Shown here: in pieces, positions 45,246 to 56,992 of the stretch
How the letters are laid out: the number at the start of each line of letters is the position of its first letter
Numbering within the stretch: the stretch's first letter is position 1
Assembly: GCA_021432635.1 (NCBI GenBank)
Contig: MU270041.1
Location: forward strand, 788,107 to 852,106
DNA from: Thozetella sp. PMI_491
Lineage: Eukaryota; Ascomycota; Sordariomycetes; Chaetosphaeriales; Chaetosphaeriaceae
Length of the DNA: 64,000 nt
Direction: 5' to 3'
Notes under the pieces: generated by a model
Databases searched by the model: none
What the model was told of the DNA's origin: nothing
Seen by the model: only the letters and a program-made list of their open reading frames with translations
Made by a program: the position numbers and the translations under genes

Positions 45246-47848
45246 GGTAAGTCGAAAGGGTGGTGTCGTCGGTGTGTGTGGTTAGCAGCCTGGGTTGAGG
45301 TGAATGGTGGATTACAACAGGGCAAGAAGAACAAGATATAGACAGCTGAAGAGAGACGTTCAATTATAAGTAATCTGGTTCGCGTCCTGGTGTCAGGAAT
45401 GGATAACTCAAGATTCTTATACCAGCTTTGCTGGTGGGCCAAACTCAGCCTTAGGCCTTGGGTTGAATCATACACCTATAGGCAGCACTGACACCCGGCA
45501 CACTAACTAGTGTGTTGACGAGGGCTGTGAGACGGCCTGTTGTATGGGAGCATCGGCGGCTCGCCGTTCGGGCCCTTACATGATCGGGGAGGCTTAGACG
45601 CTGGTTTGGTAGGAAGATACGAATGCGGAAAGAGGCATGTCTAGCCAGGATGATGTTCATTTCAGGTGTGGGGCCATCTGGCCGGGGGCTACGATAGGAT
45701 GCTGAATGTACCCCCTTCAGGACTAGTATCATCATCGCAGCCTGGAGGTACCTACTTATCTCGTATCGAAACAGAAGCTTAATGGTCAGTTGTCCTCGCT
45801 GCACGAGTAGCCGCATGGGTAGGCCTGGGGCCGCAACTGCGTCTTCAACGTTTGGGCCGTCTTGCAAGCCAGCTGGGGCCGCCACTATGCATGCTCATCT
45901 CACGAAAATCTGACAATGAAACAAAATGAACTAGCCGAGTTTTGGGATCTTCTGTAAACATGGATGCCTCTGGTCGATATTGGAGGAGTTGGCGCGTATC
46001 GACGCGAACCATTTTTACGACTCGCGAAGCATTTCTTGATCTGATACGCAACGAGAGGATATCTAACCTTGAGGGCCTAAAGGGCTACAGGTTTCTAGCC
46101 TGCTATCCGTAGCTGCTTCTGGGCAACGTCCCAAAAAGTTAAAATGTGGATGTCCCAAGAGATTCAGCCCTCCGGCGTGTTTTCGAGCCAGGACGACGAC
46201 GATCATGATGATGTAGATCCTCTCGCAGTGCGCCACAGCGCACCGCCAGGCAGGGGGGGGGCGTGGCTATATGCGAATTGCGAGCTTGTATACATCTCCT
46301 ATCCTAAAATAAAGCAATGCGCCAATGTTGTGGCCTAGGCAATTCCAAGGAAGTTGCGGTATGTCGGTGCAGCCCGAAATTTGCGGGGCCGCTCAACGGG
46401 GGTTCTGGTGCCATTAACTTCGCCAAGCACGTCTTCGCCGCACCCGTAAACGTTTCCTATCATGTGGTTGCAGGGTTTGAGCTGAATTTTAGGGCTGAAG
46501 CTAGATGGCGCAGCCGCCGGCGTGCGCTTCTCCTTCGTTCGGGCCATGGCCGAACCTCCCAGGACTGGCCCTATGCCGAACTCCGGCCAAAAGGAATCGA
46601 TCAGTCAGCAGAGCTTTGAATAGAAGCGACCGTCCGCTGCACCTAGTTCGCAGGCGTGTTCCCCATTCGTCATCGAATACGGCCACTGCTTAGTTAATGC
46701 TTCGCTTAGACGGAATTTAACTCCTTCTAACGCATTCGCTGTCATACGTCTCGCACGGAGGAGCTGCATAGAAGTGGGTTAAAGGTACCCCTAAAGAGTA
46801 TAGTATAAATGGGCTACCTTGACGACTGAATAGCGCCGAGAAACTTATTGTGCCCTAGTTGAGAAAGGTAGTATCCGTTACGCTCGATGTTGGCCGCCTG
46901 GGGCAGCTGAGAGGCGCTCTATCATGGCCAAGATGACTGAAACCCGTTCTCGCCCCGGGTTTGTCTGTGTACGTAGTAGGTAGGGACTACCACATGCTCC
47001 AATAAAGCTTGGGCTCCCATTTCCTTGAGTTGTCGAAAAGATATCACGGTCGATTTCTAATGTCTTGGTAGAATACCCAATTCCATGAACCAAAAATAGC
47101 ATCCCTAGCAAGATAATGCAAGGGTGAAAAGGGGCAATTGAGATGCGCTTAGAGGGAACCTCTGGTACCTGTCCTTCTTTTATCTTCCCATAGGTGGGAG
47201 GCATATGAAGATACGTGACCTCTGTGTGTAGTTGGAAACTTGTGTAGTAAATAGGACTGGCCCAACTACCTGTTGGAACTCCTGGGTACAGACATTCGGA
47301 AAGCTACATACGCGGCTTCAGTATCCTACCAAGATGACCACCACTCCAGCTACTAATTATGGCTTCAGAGCTTCAGCGTTCTGTGGTTAATCAACAACTC
47401 CGCCCGAATGTAACTTTTACGTTTTGGATTTAAGCGAACCGACGCGAGAAAGGAAAAAAAGACTACGAGCAATAAATCACACACGAGGACAACAGGCGAG
47501 AGCAACAAACCATTTGAAAATCAAGGTCAATGGTTCATGGCTCAGAATCTTCGTCAATTCGTCATAAAAAGGGTGTCTAGAGTAGGTTAGGAACCTTGAA
47601 GTCTCTTAAGAGCCGCCCGGGCAGTAGCCCTCCCGGAGCGGGCCCAGCGGATGGGCTATCCAGCATGTCTCCGCCAGTTGACAGCACGACTTCTCTAGAT
47701 GCTCGCCCTCGAGCAGCAGGTGCTCTTGGGGCTTGACCTCGCCTGCTACCGTGACGCGGGCCCCGGGCGAGGCCGTCACGACTGCCCTGTTCCCACACCA
47801 AGAACGATCGACGTACGATCCGACGCGCAACGTGGCCTCAAAAGGAGC
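45246..47848. other. Gene-poor region with possible coding remnants
   Basis: About 2.6 kb. A minus-strand frame near 47204-46990 contains the plausible segment RISIAPFHPCIILLGMLFLV with a membrane-like helix, but it does not extend into a gene. A minus-strand frame at 47830-47606, directly past the stop of the secreted protein, is codon-biased and has four cysteine positions. Frames at 45451-46051 (-) look decayed. A G8 run occurs near 46254-46261. No intact gene is supported. Confidence 0.35.
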
Positions 47849-48220
47849 TTAAAGGCCCAGGGCAGAGTTGAAGGCCGCGGCGGTGGAGGCATCCTTGGTG
47901 CCCAGGGCGGCAACCTTGGCCTTGGCGGACAGGCAAAGGGACTTGGCAGCATCGTTGGCATCGCAGACGTTGGTGAGCTGGTCGCACACCCGGTTGGTGA
48001 TGATGTTGGGGTTCAGGGCGTCCTGCTGGCCCTTGGCGACCAGAGGGTCGGTGGGGAGGAAAGTGCCCTCATCGGCCTTGCGGCCGGGGCGGCCAAGCTG
48101 GAAGTCGATGGCCGGGTTGCATTTGCCGAAGTCGGCAGCGCCGGCGGCCTGGCGGTTCTGGATGGTGGCGGCCGAGGCGGTGGCGGCGAGGAGCGCCAGG
48201 AGGAGAGTCTTGGTGTACAT
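47849..48220 (-). CDS. Small secreted protein, 123 residues
   Basis: Single exon. A clear signal peptide (MYTKTLLLALLAATASA, cleavage after Ala) leads a mature chain of about 106 residues. It holds the ordered block FGKCNPAIDFQLGRPGRKAD followed by GTFLPTDPLVAKGQQDALN, with Cys residues in KCNP, RVCDQL, NVCDAN and SLCLSA. Four cysteines allow two disulphides. It resembles abundant conserved fungal secreted proteins of unknown role. It is not evidently a hydrophobin, because the C-CC-C-C-CC-C spacing is absent. Start at the only ATG with a signal peptide; codon use is strongly GC-biased, suggesting high expression. The adjoining downstream frame at 47830-47606 could be a second product or chance. 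Confidence 0.82.
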   Translation of the reverse strand: MYTKTLLLALLAATASAATIQNRQAAGAADFGKCNPAIDFQLGRPGRKADEGTFLPTDPLVAKGQQDALNPNIITNRVCDQLTNVCDANDAAKSLCLSAKAKVAALGTKDASTAAAFNSALGL

Positions 48221-50763
48221 GGTTGCGGTGGTGTAGAGAAGGTAGGCTTTAAAAGACCGGCTGGCGGTTGGTGGTAAATGTGGTTATGTGCAAAGAATGA
48301 AAAAAGTTCACAGAACTTGTCGAACGAATGAGATCAACTCGGAAAGAATGGAAGTGCAACTGGCGGGATGGAGAGAGAGGGAAAGAGACCGGGCAACTCG
48401 AGCCTGGGAACGGCAGGTTATGTACAGAGTCGTGGGCGTGGACCCGGTGACCGACCCAGACTTCGGCAGACCGGGAACCAACGTCATGTCGGGGACCTGT
48501 CAACAGAGGCGGCCCCTGTCCAATCTCGCTCAAAGGCAAAAAATCGAGCAGGTGGAGGCTCGCATCTGGTAATCTGCGCAGATCAGACAGCAGCGTTAGG
48601 ACGACCCGACGGTTCGCGAGGACATGAGACGAAGTCTCGCGGTGTCGAGCTGCTTGGCGTCAAGGCGCAGAGGGGCTCTTCCGTCCCATCTCATGCCGAT
48701 CGCCGGCTCGCGTGCATCGGCACTTTGGCCACCAGTCCATTACCCCGCTGCTCCTGTTTCTAGCTTTAGCCTCGCACTTGGGTCAAACGCTGTTGGCAGG
48801 GGTGCCGCCCGCTTCTGTGAGCCTTCCGAGACCCTTCCTGTTTGATATGCGCCAGCGCCTCCACCAGCGCGAATCCCCAGATCCGTCAGGCTGCCGAGCT
48901 TACCATGACACCGGCCAGCAACACGAGGCGGCTAGACGGCTCGACAGCCGCAAAGCACACGGTAACGGCCATGATCTACGATCCATCCTCCCAATTGCTG
49001 CGACGACGCCAAGATGGGGCGCGCGTGAGGCTGGCGATGCGCACGTTACGCGCGCCTGATTTTCGGCTGAGCATGCGAACGCGTGCCCTGAGCTCGATCT
49101 GCTGTTGCTCAGGTTGGAACCGCAGAGCTCGCCCCCAAACCCCATAGGCTAAACCCACCTGACGCATCATGGCTCTAAATGGCAACTGTTTCGTAGACTC
49201 AAGGTACCCTCTTCTTCCAAAAAAGACAAAAATGGAAGGGGAGATGTGGGGGAGCAAGGCAATAGCCGGTCATCGAAAGAGTATAAACCTCGTAGCCGGG
49301 TCACCGCCTCTGAACTGCTGCCAGAGTGATGCCTGTAGAAGTTCATTCTTGTGATTCGAGTCGCTCAATGCATCGATGCCGGCCTCCTGTCCCCGAGCTT
49401 GGGAATGCTGTTCTCCTGCACCTAGGTATTCATGGTTGGATGCATTCATCTACGTCGAGGTTCATCGAAGCAACCGTCGCCGGGCTCGGGTCGGGGACAC
49501 GTTGACCGAGACATCGAGCACCCACCACCGTACTGAAGAAGCTTGACATTCGCGTTGTAGAAGCCGCCAGGTTTAACGGTGCTTGGTGGCCGAAGAGGTG
49601 ATGCAATTTGGTGCAAGCGGAAAATGGCCGAAGCCTAGGAACAATCTCAGATCGGCCCCGGCCATTGGATCTAGGGAGCCGCGCAATGGAGCAATGAAGG
49701 ACATTATTGCCATTGTAAGGGGGCGCTTCCGCCTATGTCTCGGCGCTGGTGTGAGGGGCCAAGTCAGGAGAACCGCCGTGCTGGGAGCGTGGCGGCCGTA
49801 CCCGACGATGTGGGCCACGGATCGGACGGCGGAGATCGGCAGCGGTAGCCACCTAATGATTCGTCTCAACTCTCCTCATCTCGTATCTCGGTGGTCGCGC
49901 CTCAAAAATGGTCTGGCCAGCTTCCTTGCTGTACTGTACCACAGCAGTGATTTCACGGCCTGGTTGCGTCAAAGACACCTCGCTTTGTTCAACACACATG
50001 TGACGCGAAGATGCAATGCGCTGGCCGTGGCCGTGGCCGTGGCTGTAGCCATTTTCGTTCCACAGACTATGAGGCCCGCTGGCGCCCTGTCGATCCAAAC
50101 CACCAATGGTAGGCGCGGTACTGTCGAGATAATGTTGGTACAGGACGCAGGTAGGGAGGCATTTCATGTACGGCACTAGGATAGGTCTCCGGTTTCCCCC
50201 TACATACGAGGCCTAGATCTTGTTAGGGAGCCGCCGTCCCCTGTATGAAGTTGGATCGTTACGACGACGAGCGGCACCCTCGTAGATGCGGTGCGCTCTG
50301 GTGAGTCGCGCAATCGTCCAACCCCACCTGATCCACCATTGAACGGCCATATAAGAGCAATCTATCCGGGCGGATCGCCTTACCAAGACGGAAGGTCGCG
50401 TGGACTATATGCAGAACCCCTCATCTCCAATGGACCTTGACCCGGAGCCTGGAGCGCGGATAAAAGCTTCAGTGGCCTCGGTAGCTCTGGGGCATGTAAT
50501 GAGGTCCCGACTAGACAATCCCGTACTGCACGTCCCGGCATGGCGCTATCGCTGGATGGAACGGTGTGCAGGAGATTGGCCAGAGGAGCACACCGTCATA
50601 TCCGGAGTAGACCAGGCACGGGAGGCACAAGATTGAGACTCGGCCATTTGCAGGCTCGCAAAATTCCCGCCTGACTGACATGTAAATATCCCTTGGAGTC
50701 TTTCTTCCACTCTCCCCAGTACGCATGTCTTGGCTGTCTTGAACACCAAGACAAGTCACGGTG
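48221..50763. other. Intergenic, 2.5 kb
   Basis: Divergent between the small secreted protein (-) and the S53 peptidase (+). The first few hundred bases are likely promoter and leader of the secreted protein. A GGCCGT hexamer repeat lies at 50023-50046. The 198-codon plus frame at 49583-50179 has no recognisable motif and runs through that repeat; I do not support it as a gene. Confidence 0.4.
50023..50046. repeat. Tandem GGCCGT hexamer, four units
   Basis: Three exact copies and one with a single C-to-T change. Confidence 0.8.
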
Positions 50764-50770
50764 TATATAT
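50764..50770 (+). promoter_or_regulatory. TATA-box candidate of the S53 peptidase gene
   Basis: TATATAT lies 66 bp upstream of the ATG at 50836, followed by a pyrimidine-rich leader. Spacing is short but possible for a strongly expressed secreted protease gene. Confidence 0.4.
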
Positions 50771-50835
50771 TGGCGCGTCTCCACCGGTCGAGTTCTCCGG
50801 CTCCAAGCACACTCACTCCTGGCAAAATCGCAGGT

Positions 50836-52804
50836 ATGGCTCGCTGGCAGACGCTGCTCGTGGCCGCGATCCTCGGTCCTCTCGCTCTCGGCGCCGTTCA
50901 TGAGAAATTGGACGCGGTCCCGGCAGGATGGACCTCGGAGGGGGTGCCGAGCAATACGGTGGCCACCTTCACAATCGCCCTGTACCAGAACTTTGACGAT
51001 CTGGAAAGGCTGCTCTTCGATGTCTCCAACCCGTGCAGCCCGCACTACGGCCAGCATTGGAATAAGACCCAGGTAGACGAGCGCTTCAACCCAGGCAAGA
51101 ATGTCACCGATGAGGTGGAGAAATGGCTTGTTGAGAATGGGATTCATAATCGCAAGGTTGACGGTGCCTTCATTGACTTCACGGCGTCCATACAGAAGGC
51201 CAACGATCTGCTGGGTGCAAACTACCAGTACTACACCAAAGAGGGCAACACCAAGCTGCGGACGCTGCAGTACTCGATCCCCAACAACCTCCGAGACAGC
51301 ATCTTGTTGATCACGCCTGGGATCTTTTTTGGTAATACCCGAAGGCACGGAGGGGCGTCCCGTCTAACCTCACCTATCGAGAGAAGAGAAGAGCAGACAG
51401 AAAGCCCGCCCAAGCCGGAACTCGACCAGTCTTGCCAGGCGTCCATCACCCCCGCCTGCCTGAAGGCGATGTACAACGTGGGAGACTACAAGGCGGACCC
51501 CAAATTCGGCAGTCGGGTTGCCTTCGGGAGCTTTTTAAACGAGTCGGCCATCTTCTCGGATCTCTTTCTCTTCGAGAAATACAACAATATCACGCGCCAG
51601 AACTTTACCACCGTGTCGATCGCCAACGGAACACTCACCCAGGATCCGTCCCTGGACAGCTACGGTGAGGCCAACTTGGACGTGCAGACTATCATCGGTA
51701 TTGCCCCAGGTCTGCCCGTGACTGAGTACAGTACAGGGGGGTCCCCGTGAGTTGCCTGCACGACGAGGATGACCCGTCTAGCCGGCCTATTGCTCACGGA
51801 ATCGCAGGCCGTTCATCCCAACCCTCGGGCAGCCAACGCCGGCAGACAATAGCAATGAGCCTTATGTACCATATTACCGTTACCTACTGTCTCTAAAAGA
51901 CGAGGACCTTCCACAGGTTAACTCTGTCTCATACGGCGACCAGGAAGATGTAGGTCTCTCCAGCACATAGCAGTCCTTAAGATGCGCCGGGTAGGCAGCT
52001 GACAGGCAACAGGGTGTTCCTCTGAATTACGCTCAGCTCACTTGCAACCTCGCCGGGCTCCTTGGCTTGCGAGGCATCACCATCATCGCGTCCTCGGGCG
52101 ACGGCGGCGTGGGTGGCGTGTGCCTCAACCCCGACTTCAAGACGGTCGAGTTCGGCAGCGAGTTTCCCGCGACGTGCCCATATTTTACCGCTGTCGGGGG
52201 CACCAGCGCCGTGCAGCCAGAGATTGCGTGGGATGAAAGCTCGGGCGGCTTCAGCAAGTACTTTGCGCGGCCGGCGTGGCAGAACAAGACGATCGAAAAC
52301 TACATCCACAACCGGGTCAGTGCCGAGACGCGGAAGTACTACGGCCCGTACACCAACTTCACGGCCGGACGCGGCTTCCCAGATATCGCACTGCACAGCC
52401 TGGACCCGGACTTCGCGGTTGTGTACAACAATCGGTCGGCTCTGAGCGGCGGGACCAGCGCATCGGCACCATTGTGGGCGGGCATCGTCGGGCTGCTCAA
52501 CGATGCGCGGCTGCGCGCCGGCAAGCCGGTGCTCGGCTGGCTAAACCCGCTCATCTATGCGCTCGCAAACCAGAACAGCGCATTTATTGATGTCACGGGC
52601 GGGTACAGCATCGGCTGTTCCGGGACACGGAATGGCTCCGGCATGGTACTCGGGGCTCGTTGGAACGCCACCACTGGATGGGATCCTGTCACCGGCTTTG
52701 GCATTCCGGACTTCCAAAAGCTCAAGGCCGTGGTGCTGACGCTTGGGATGACATCAACCAATCCTCCATCTAGCACGCCTGTTGTAAGTCTTACTTGCAC
52801 TTAG
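50836..52804 (+). CDS. Sedolisin family serine-carboxyl peptidase (S53, tripeptidyl-peptidase type)
   Basis: Secreted acid protease removing tripeptides from protein N-termini. Exons 50836-51746, 51808-51949 and 52013-52804 give 614 residues. Order: signal peptide (MARWQTLLVAAILGPLALGA), pro-kumamolisin activation domain (about 30-190: VPSNTVATFTIALYQ, NPCSPHYGQHW), a linker, then the catalytic domain. Catalytic residues of the family are present: Glu278 and Asp282 in YGEANLD, Asp381 in SSGDGG and nucleophile Ser500 in SGGTSASAP. The C-terminal calcium-site region IDVTGGYS...ATTGWDPVTGFG is intact. Several N-glycosylation sequons occur (NKT, NVT, NIT, NFT, NGT). The frame ends in VVSLTCT through a perfect GTAAGT donor at 52783, so a further 3' exon is possible. 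ATG 50836 is preferred to the upstream non-ATG frame because the signal peptide begins there. Confidence 0.93.
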
Positions 52805-53539
52805 GAACAGACCTAGATTCCCTCCAAGCCATGATCGTCACGGGACAAGTAGGATCGGCCTCGTGCCGACGGGAATCATGCTTGGCAAGGACACAAAGAG
52901 GTAATGACCAGCCGGTCTGGTGGAGCACGATGGAAGCTTTTTGTACTTGAGCTGCAGGTATGTTCTCAGTATAGGTGACATGGGCCGCGCGAGAGATGCA
53001 GCTTTCATCTCTGCTCGGCCGTTTCCCTGCCGGCGGCCAAGGCACGGGCATCGGCCTCGCCGTGCCTCGCCGTGCGACCATCTAATGTGACAAATGCCCC
53101 AACCCAAAGAGAAACGTCTCAAGAGCTGGATGCCGAATATGTAGAAGAGTGTAAATGTGCAGTTGAATGTCGTGGCTTCCCACAATCCATGGGGCTCGCT
53201 CGCTCGCCGCCCCCCCTCTAACCCTCCGACCCTTTCACCTCTTTCCCACCTGCCCCGTCGCATGGTCCTCCCCCGTGACCCATCTGCCGAGTCCCGGGCA
53301 GACGCCATCTGCCCTGCAGTGCTGTACTGGCCCGCAGTAACCTAGCTGTCGGATGCTACTGCCTGGTTGTCGAGCTTTCACCGAGGCGGTATCGACTTCT
53401 TGGCACTCCGGTTGCGTGCGCCGCCCTACTCTTGCATCGTCTGGGCATCCGCATCACCCCGTCGTCTTCCGACACTCGCTGTACCCCTTCCCTCTCGCCG
53501 GCGGGGGCGAGAGCTCCCTTGGGCGTCGTTTCGTCACCT
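52805..53539. other. Convergent intergenic spacer
   Basis: About 0.7 kb between the peptidase (+) and the two-TM protein (-). Pyrimidine-rich blocks, no supported gene. Could hold a short last exon of the peptidase if the GTAAGT at 52783 is used. Confidence 0.35.
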
Positions 53540-53764
53540 CTATGACATGGCGAGATAAATCAGAACCACTGGCCAGCCTGCTGATACTACGAAGGCGGCG
53601 ATGATGGAGAAGAAGTTGAAGCCCCTTTCGCCGTTCGGGCCGGCCCACCGGGTGAGGAGGGTGACGGCGCAGTAGATCATGGCGATGCCGTAGAGGGAGC
53701 CAAGCCAGGCGATGCCGAGGACCATCTCCGAGAAGCGGTCGGCGGGCGAAATGATGTCAGCCAT
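53540..53764 (-). CDS. Small two-transmembrane protein, 74 residues
   Basis: Single-exon microprotein. It opens MADIISPADRFSEMVLG and has two strong hydrophobic helices (LGSLYGIAMIYCAVTLL and FFSIIAAFVVSAGWPVVLIYL) joined by a short polar loop, TRWAGPNGERGFN. No cleavable signal peptide is obvious because the first helix starts after 17 polar residues. The frame is compact, codon-biased and starts right after a purine-rich leader. I recognise no named family; an organelle or ER membrane subunit is conceivable but only inferred. It reads convergently with the S53 peptidase. Confidence 0.65.
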   Translation of the reverse strand: MADIISPADRFSEMVLGIAWLGSLYGIAMIYCAVTLLTRWAGPNGERGFNFFSIIAAFVVSAGWPVVLIYLAMS

Positions 53765-56040
53765 GTTAGCGGTGGGTTGTATGCGGTGGTTGGTTTAGCG
53801 GGTGGGTGCTATCGCGAGCTCGAGGCGTCGTCGGCGGAGGATTAGGATAGATTATACGTCGGACGACACAAATACACTCGGGAAGCAAACCAACGTCAAC
53901 GTCGTTTTGATTGACCAGCAAACAGAAGAAGGGGAGGAAAAGACCGTTAGGGACCGGAATAGAAGAGAAGAGTGCAAGCACGAGGAAGGGCAAATGCAAG
54001 TGACGAGACGGGGCCCTGGGGCGAATGGGAGGGCGTCCGGCGCTCTTCAATGGCCAAGGTCGCTTCGTGCAGCCTGCAGCCTGCAGCACGGCGGCGGACA
54101 AGGGCCCCCTGTCGGGCCCCAAACGCGGTTAGTGGCCGTCCCTCGCCGAGCTGTGTGACACTCGGGTTGCTTCAGCGGGGTTCCTCTCTGAAGATCTAAC
54201 GCGACTGGCGAGGCCGCCTGATTGGCCCCCGCGAAGCTTGTTGCCAAAGCCCCCAATGAGCTGCCATCCCAACCCCTGGACTTGAGACGGTAGGTGCTTG
54301 GGACGAGCTACTTCCGGACCCAAAGCCGCACCTGCCCCTCCTCCTGCCATGGCCGCCCCCTTGGGCGAAGGCCCGTGAAAATCGACTGTCTCCCCTTGCC
54401 CAACGCATGGCACGGCGAGTCGAGGAGCGGCGCACCAGTGCTGGTGAAGCCAGGAACGCTCGCTGCCGGACGGGGGACGGGGGGGAGGCTCATGCACAAC
54501 TCCCCACACCGGCAGACAGTGGCTCGAGGTTGGAATACAATGGCCAGTTCCCACCGCCCAGCTGCTCGTTTCTACCCCCCCGGTCCCCCCTGGCCTTCCT
54601 CAGCCTCAGCCACACCGTCCCAGGGGGGCTGCCATCCCAATTCATCTCATACTATCGCTACCGCCTTTGCCTTATCTAATCCGGTGCTCATAGCCCCAGC
54701 CCTAATTGACAGGAGCCTCCGACGGGGAGATCTGAAACCCCCAAGCTTGCGATTGAAATTTAGACTCCCCTCTGCCGGACAGCAAACATCGTGCCACCGA
54801 GCCGAACATGGCCTGGTGAGCCGCTGGCAGTCAGTCGTTCCTCTTGGCCCGTCGGCCAGGGCCTGTCCAGCCACGCGGCACATAAGCAGATCCATCACCA
54901 TCTTAGGCCTCATCGGGAAAGGTCGCGGCGCCAAACCAGCACTCGCCATTTGACAGCACCGGCAGCCCTAAGCCGGTAGGATAACTTTATTTAGGTGCAC
55001 CTGCGCATGAGCCGGCCCAGGGCAGCTAATGGCCCGGAGCGAGAAAGCGTAGACATATCGTGCCCTGGCCAGTAGCGCCCGGACCTGTCTCACATCCGGA
55101 ACTCGCTCGCGCCGCCCAATCCGTCGGGCTGGCTCCTTGAAGCGTTCGAGATACCGCCACAACGGGTGGCCTCTGCTCGATTTAGGGAATGATTAGCACT
55201 TCCCCGACGGATCTGTCTTCCCTGTCCTGTCAACGACTTTAGCGGAGGATGTATAAGGGGCAAAGCGAGTAGCGATCTCCTAGTGCATCACCTATCATCA
55301 CGCTGTGCCTTAGCTGGAGCTAGGCAGATCAGAAAAATTGTAGGTGGGTCGCCAAACACATGACGTTTCGGCCAACCCCTGCTCCTCAAGAAAGTTATCA
55401 AGAGATGTTTACCTTCGACAAGCTCCCTTGAATGATCGCCGCGTCGTTCCCACAGTGCAAGGCATAGGCGCGAGTAGCCGAGTGGCTTCCAGTCAATTCC
55501 CGCCGAGACTAGTGCACGGTGCTGCATGAGCATACTGGTAGACAATAACTACCCAATACGTGAGCGCTCATATCGAGCGGCAGATAGTTCAATGTATGTA
55601 ACGACAGATTCCACGACTGTCTTGAGATACTTGGCCACTTGACAGGATGGCCCATGCAATAATGAGATGAGATAAGCACTAATTCGCTATGAAGGGTGTA
55701 CTCAGCATCCGTATAACCCTAATTCCTCTGCTAGTCTCCTGCCTAAGGCTCAAGACAGACCGGCTTGTTGTAGTCGACTTCCCTAGCACTTCTCAGAAAC
55801 AGCGAGTCGCAACTCCTAGACGATGTATGCCACACTCTAGCCAGAGGCCGTTCCCGGTCGACATTGTTCGATATTCATTGGCCCGGCAGATACTTCTGCA
55901 CAGTCGATGCCAGGATGCTAGATTAGACAGCATATCCACCCTCGTCTCTGGTCTCATCCACCGCAGTGCCTTCATCTGCCTCACCAGGTACGGTCACCTC
56001 ATTGATTGCGCAAACTCTCCATGGATCTACTCAGGCTATG
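53765..56040. other. Intergenic, 2.3 kb
   Basis: Upstream of the two-TM gene, with A/G-rich sequence likely in its 5' leader. Frames around 54.3-54.9 kb on both strands overlap and show no motif. A perfect tRNA A-box sequence (TAGCCGAGTGG) near 55471 lacks a B-box. Confidence 0.4.
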
Positions 56041-56824
56041 TCAGTGTTGAACTACTTCTTCGAGCCTAAGTCGAGGCATCAGCTCACAGGTCGTATGCTC
56101 CTCACAAAACTTCATGAGAAGGATGTCGAAGGTACGATATTCGAGCACATAATCGTCGATCTTGGAGTCGGACGTGCAGTTGCGGAGTATCATGGCATCC
56201 CGTGAGTTCTCCGGGCACAACATGGACGGTGCTCGAAACACTCGCACATTACCAGGGATCAGTGCATCAGTGATTAGGCTGGTTCCACGGAAAGGAGCGC
56301 CAGGCACGCTGTTGGCCTCAACTGATACTAGCCAAAGTTCAGTATATCTAGGCGTTTCTCCTTTCGCGGGTATCCAGGACGTACGCGTAATGTACTCAGG
56401 CACATCGATTTCAACAGAACTATTGAAGCCGAAAAGCTTGACACCCGCTCTGGCAAGCATCTCCATGCATTGCTCATTTCCCTGCATATCCCATCGCACC
56501 TAAAGGAATGTCAGTGAGAGTATTTAACAAGTGTTGTCGAGCTACTTCTTGTCATACGCTGTGCCAACCTTCATGGTATGTATTGAAGGTCTGCGGGCAA
56601 GAAGAGTTAGAATATTTCGTAAGTAGCTTTTTAGTTGCAATACGGACAATTTCGCAGAGGTAAGACTGATTGTGGGTCACCCAGAGCGATCGAGGATCGT
56701 TGAGCAACTCACGGTCGCGCGGGTCGATAAGCCACATCAATGGGTGCTCCCGAAGTACGCGGAGGGCGAGAGCGGTGTCGTGACTTGAGGACACCCTGTC
56801 CATGATTCCGTCGTCGTGCAACAT
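56041..56824 (-). CDS. Hypothetical protein, at least two exons
   Basis: I do not recognise this protein. Two open segments, 56824-56558 and 56499-56041, are joined in phase 0 by a 58-nt intron with a GTATGA donor, a CTGAC branch-like site and a TTTAG acceptor, giving 241 residues from the ATG at 56824. Text is protein-like: ALALRVLREHPLMWLIDPRD, SLWVTHNQSYLCEIVRIATK, WDMQGNEQCMEMLARAGVKL, SSVEIDVPEYITRTSW. The frame stays coding-like upstream of the ATG (SWQLSI), and an acceptor CCAACAG lies at about 56847, so a further 5' exon is likely. Codon bias is weaker than in neighbours and the surrounding DNA is AT-richer, so it may be a young, transferred or decaying gene. Confidence 0.45.
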
Positions 56825-56955
56825 GATCGAGAGTTGCCACGATGGTCTGTTGGGGTAAATGAAGAGTCACTCTGGTCGAAGGGTACGCGACTAGTGACTG
56901 AGCCGAAAGTCAGCTCGTTGCCGAAGTTGTTGAGGGTCCAAGAGGGAAAGACGTG

Positions 56956-56992
56956 ATTTATTTTGAAAGTAAATTAAGTAAATTAAATAATT
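56956..56992. repeat. A/T-rich tandem tract
   Basis: Two imperfect copies of an AAATTAAGT-like unit within an A/T-dominated stretch. Confidence 0.6.

Noticed and set aside
55468-55510. tRNA gene suggested by A-box TAGCCGAGTGG
   Set aside because: No B-box within tRNA distance downstream.
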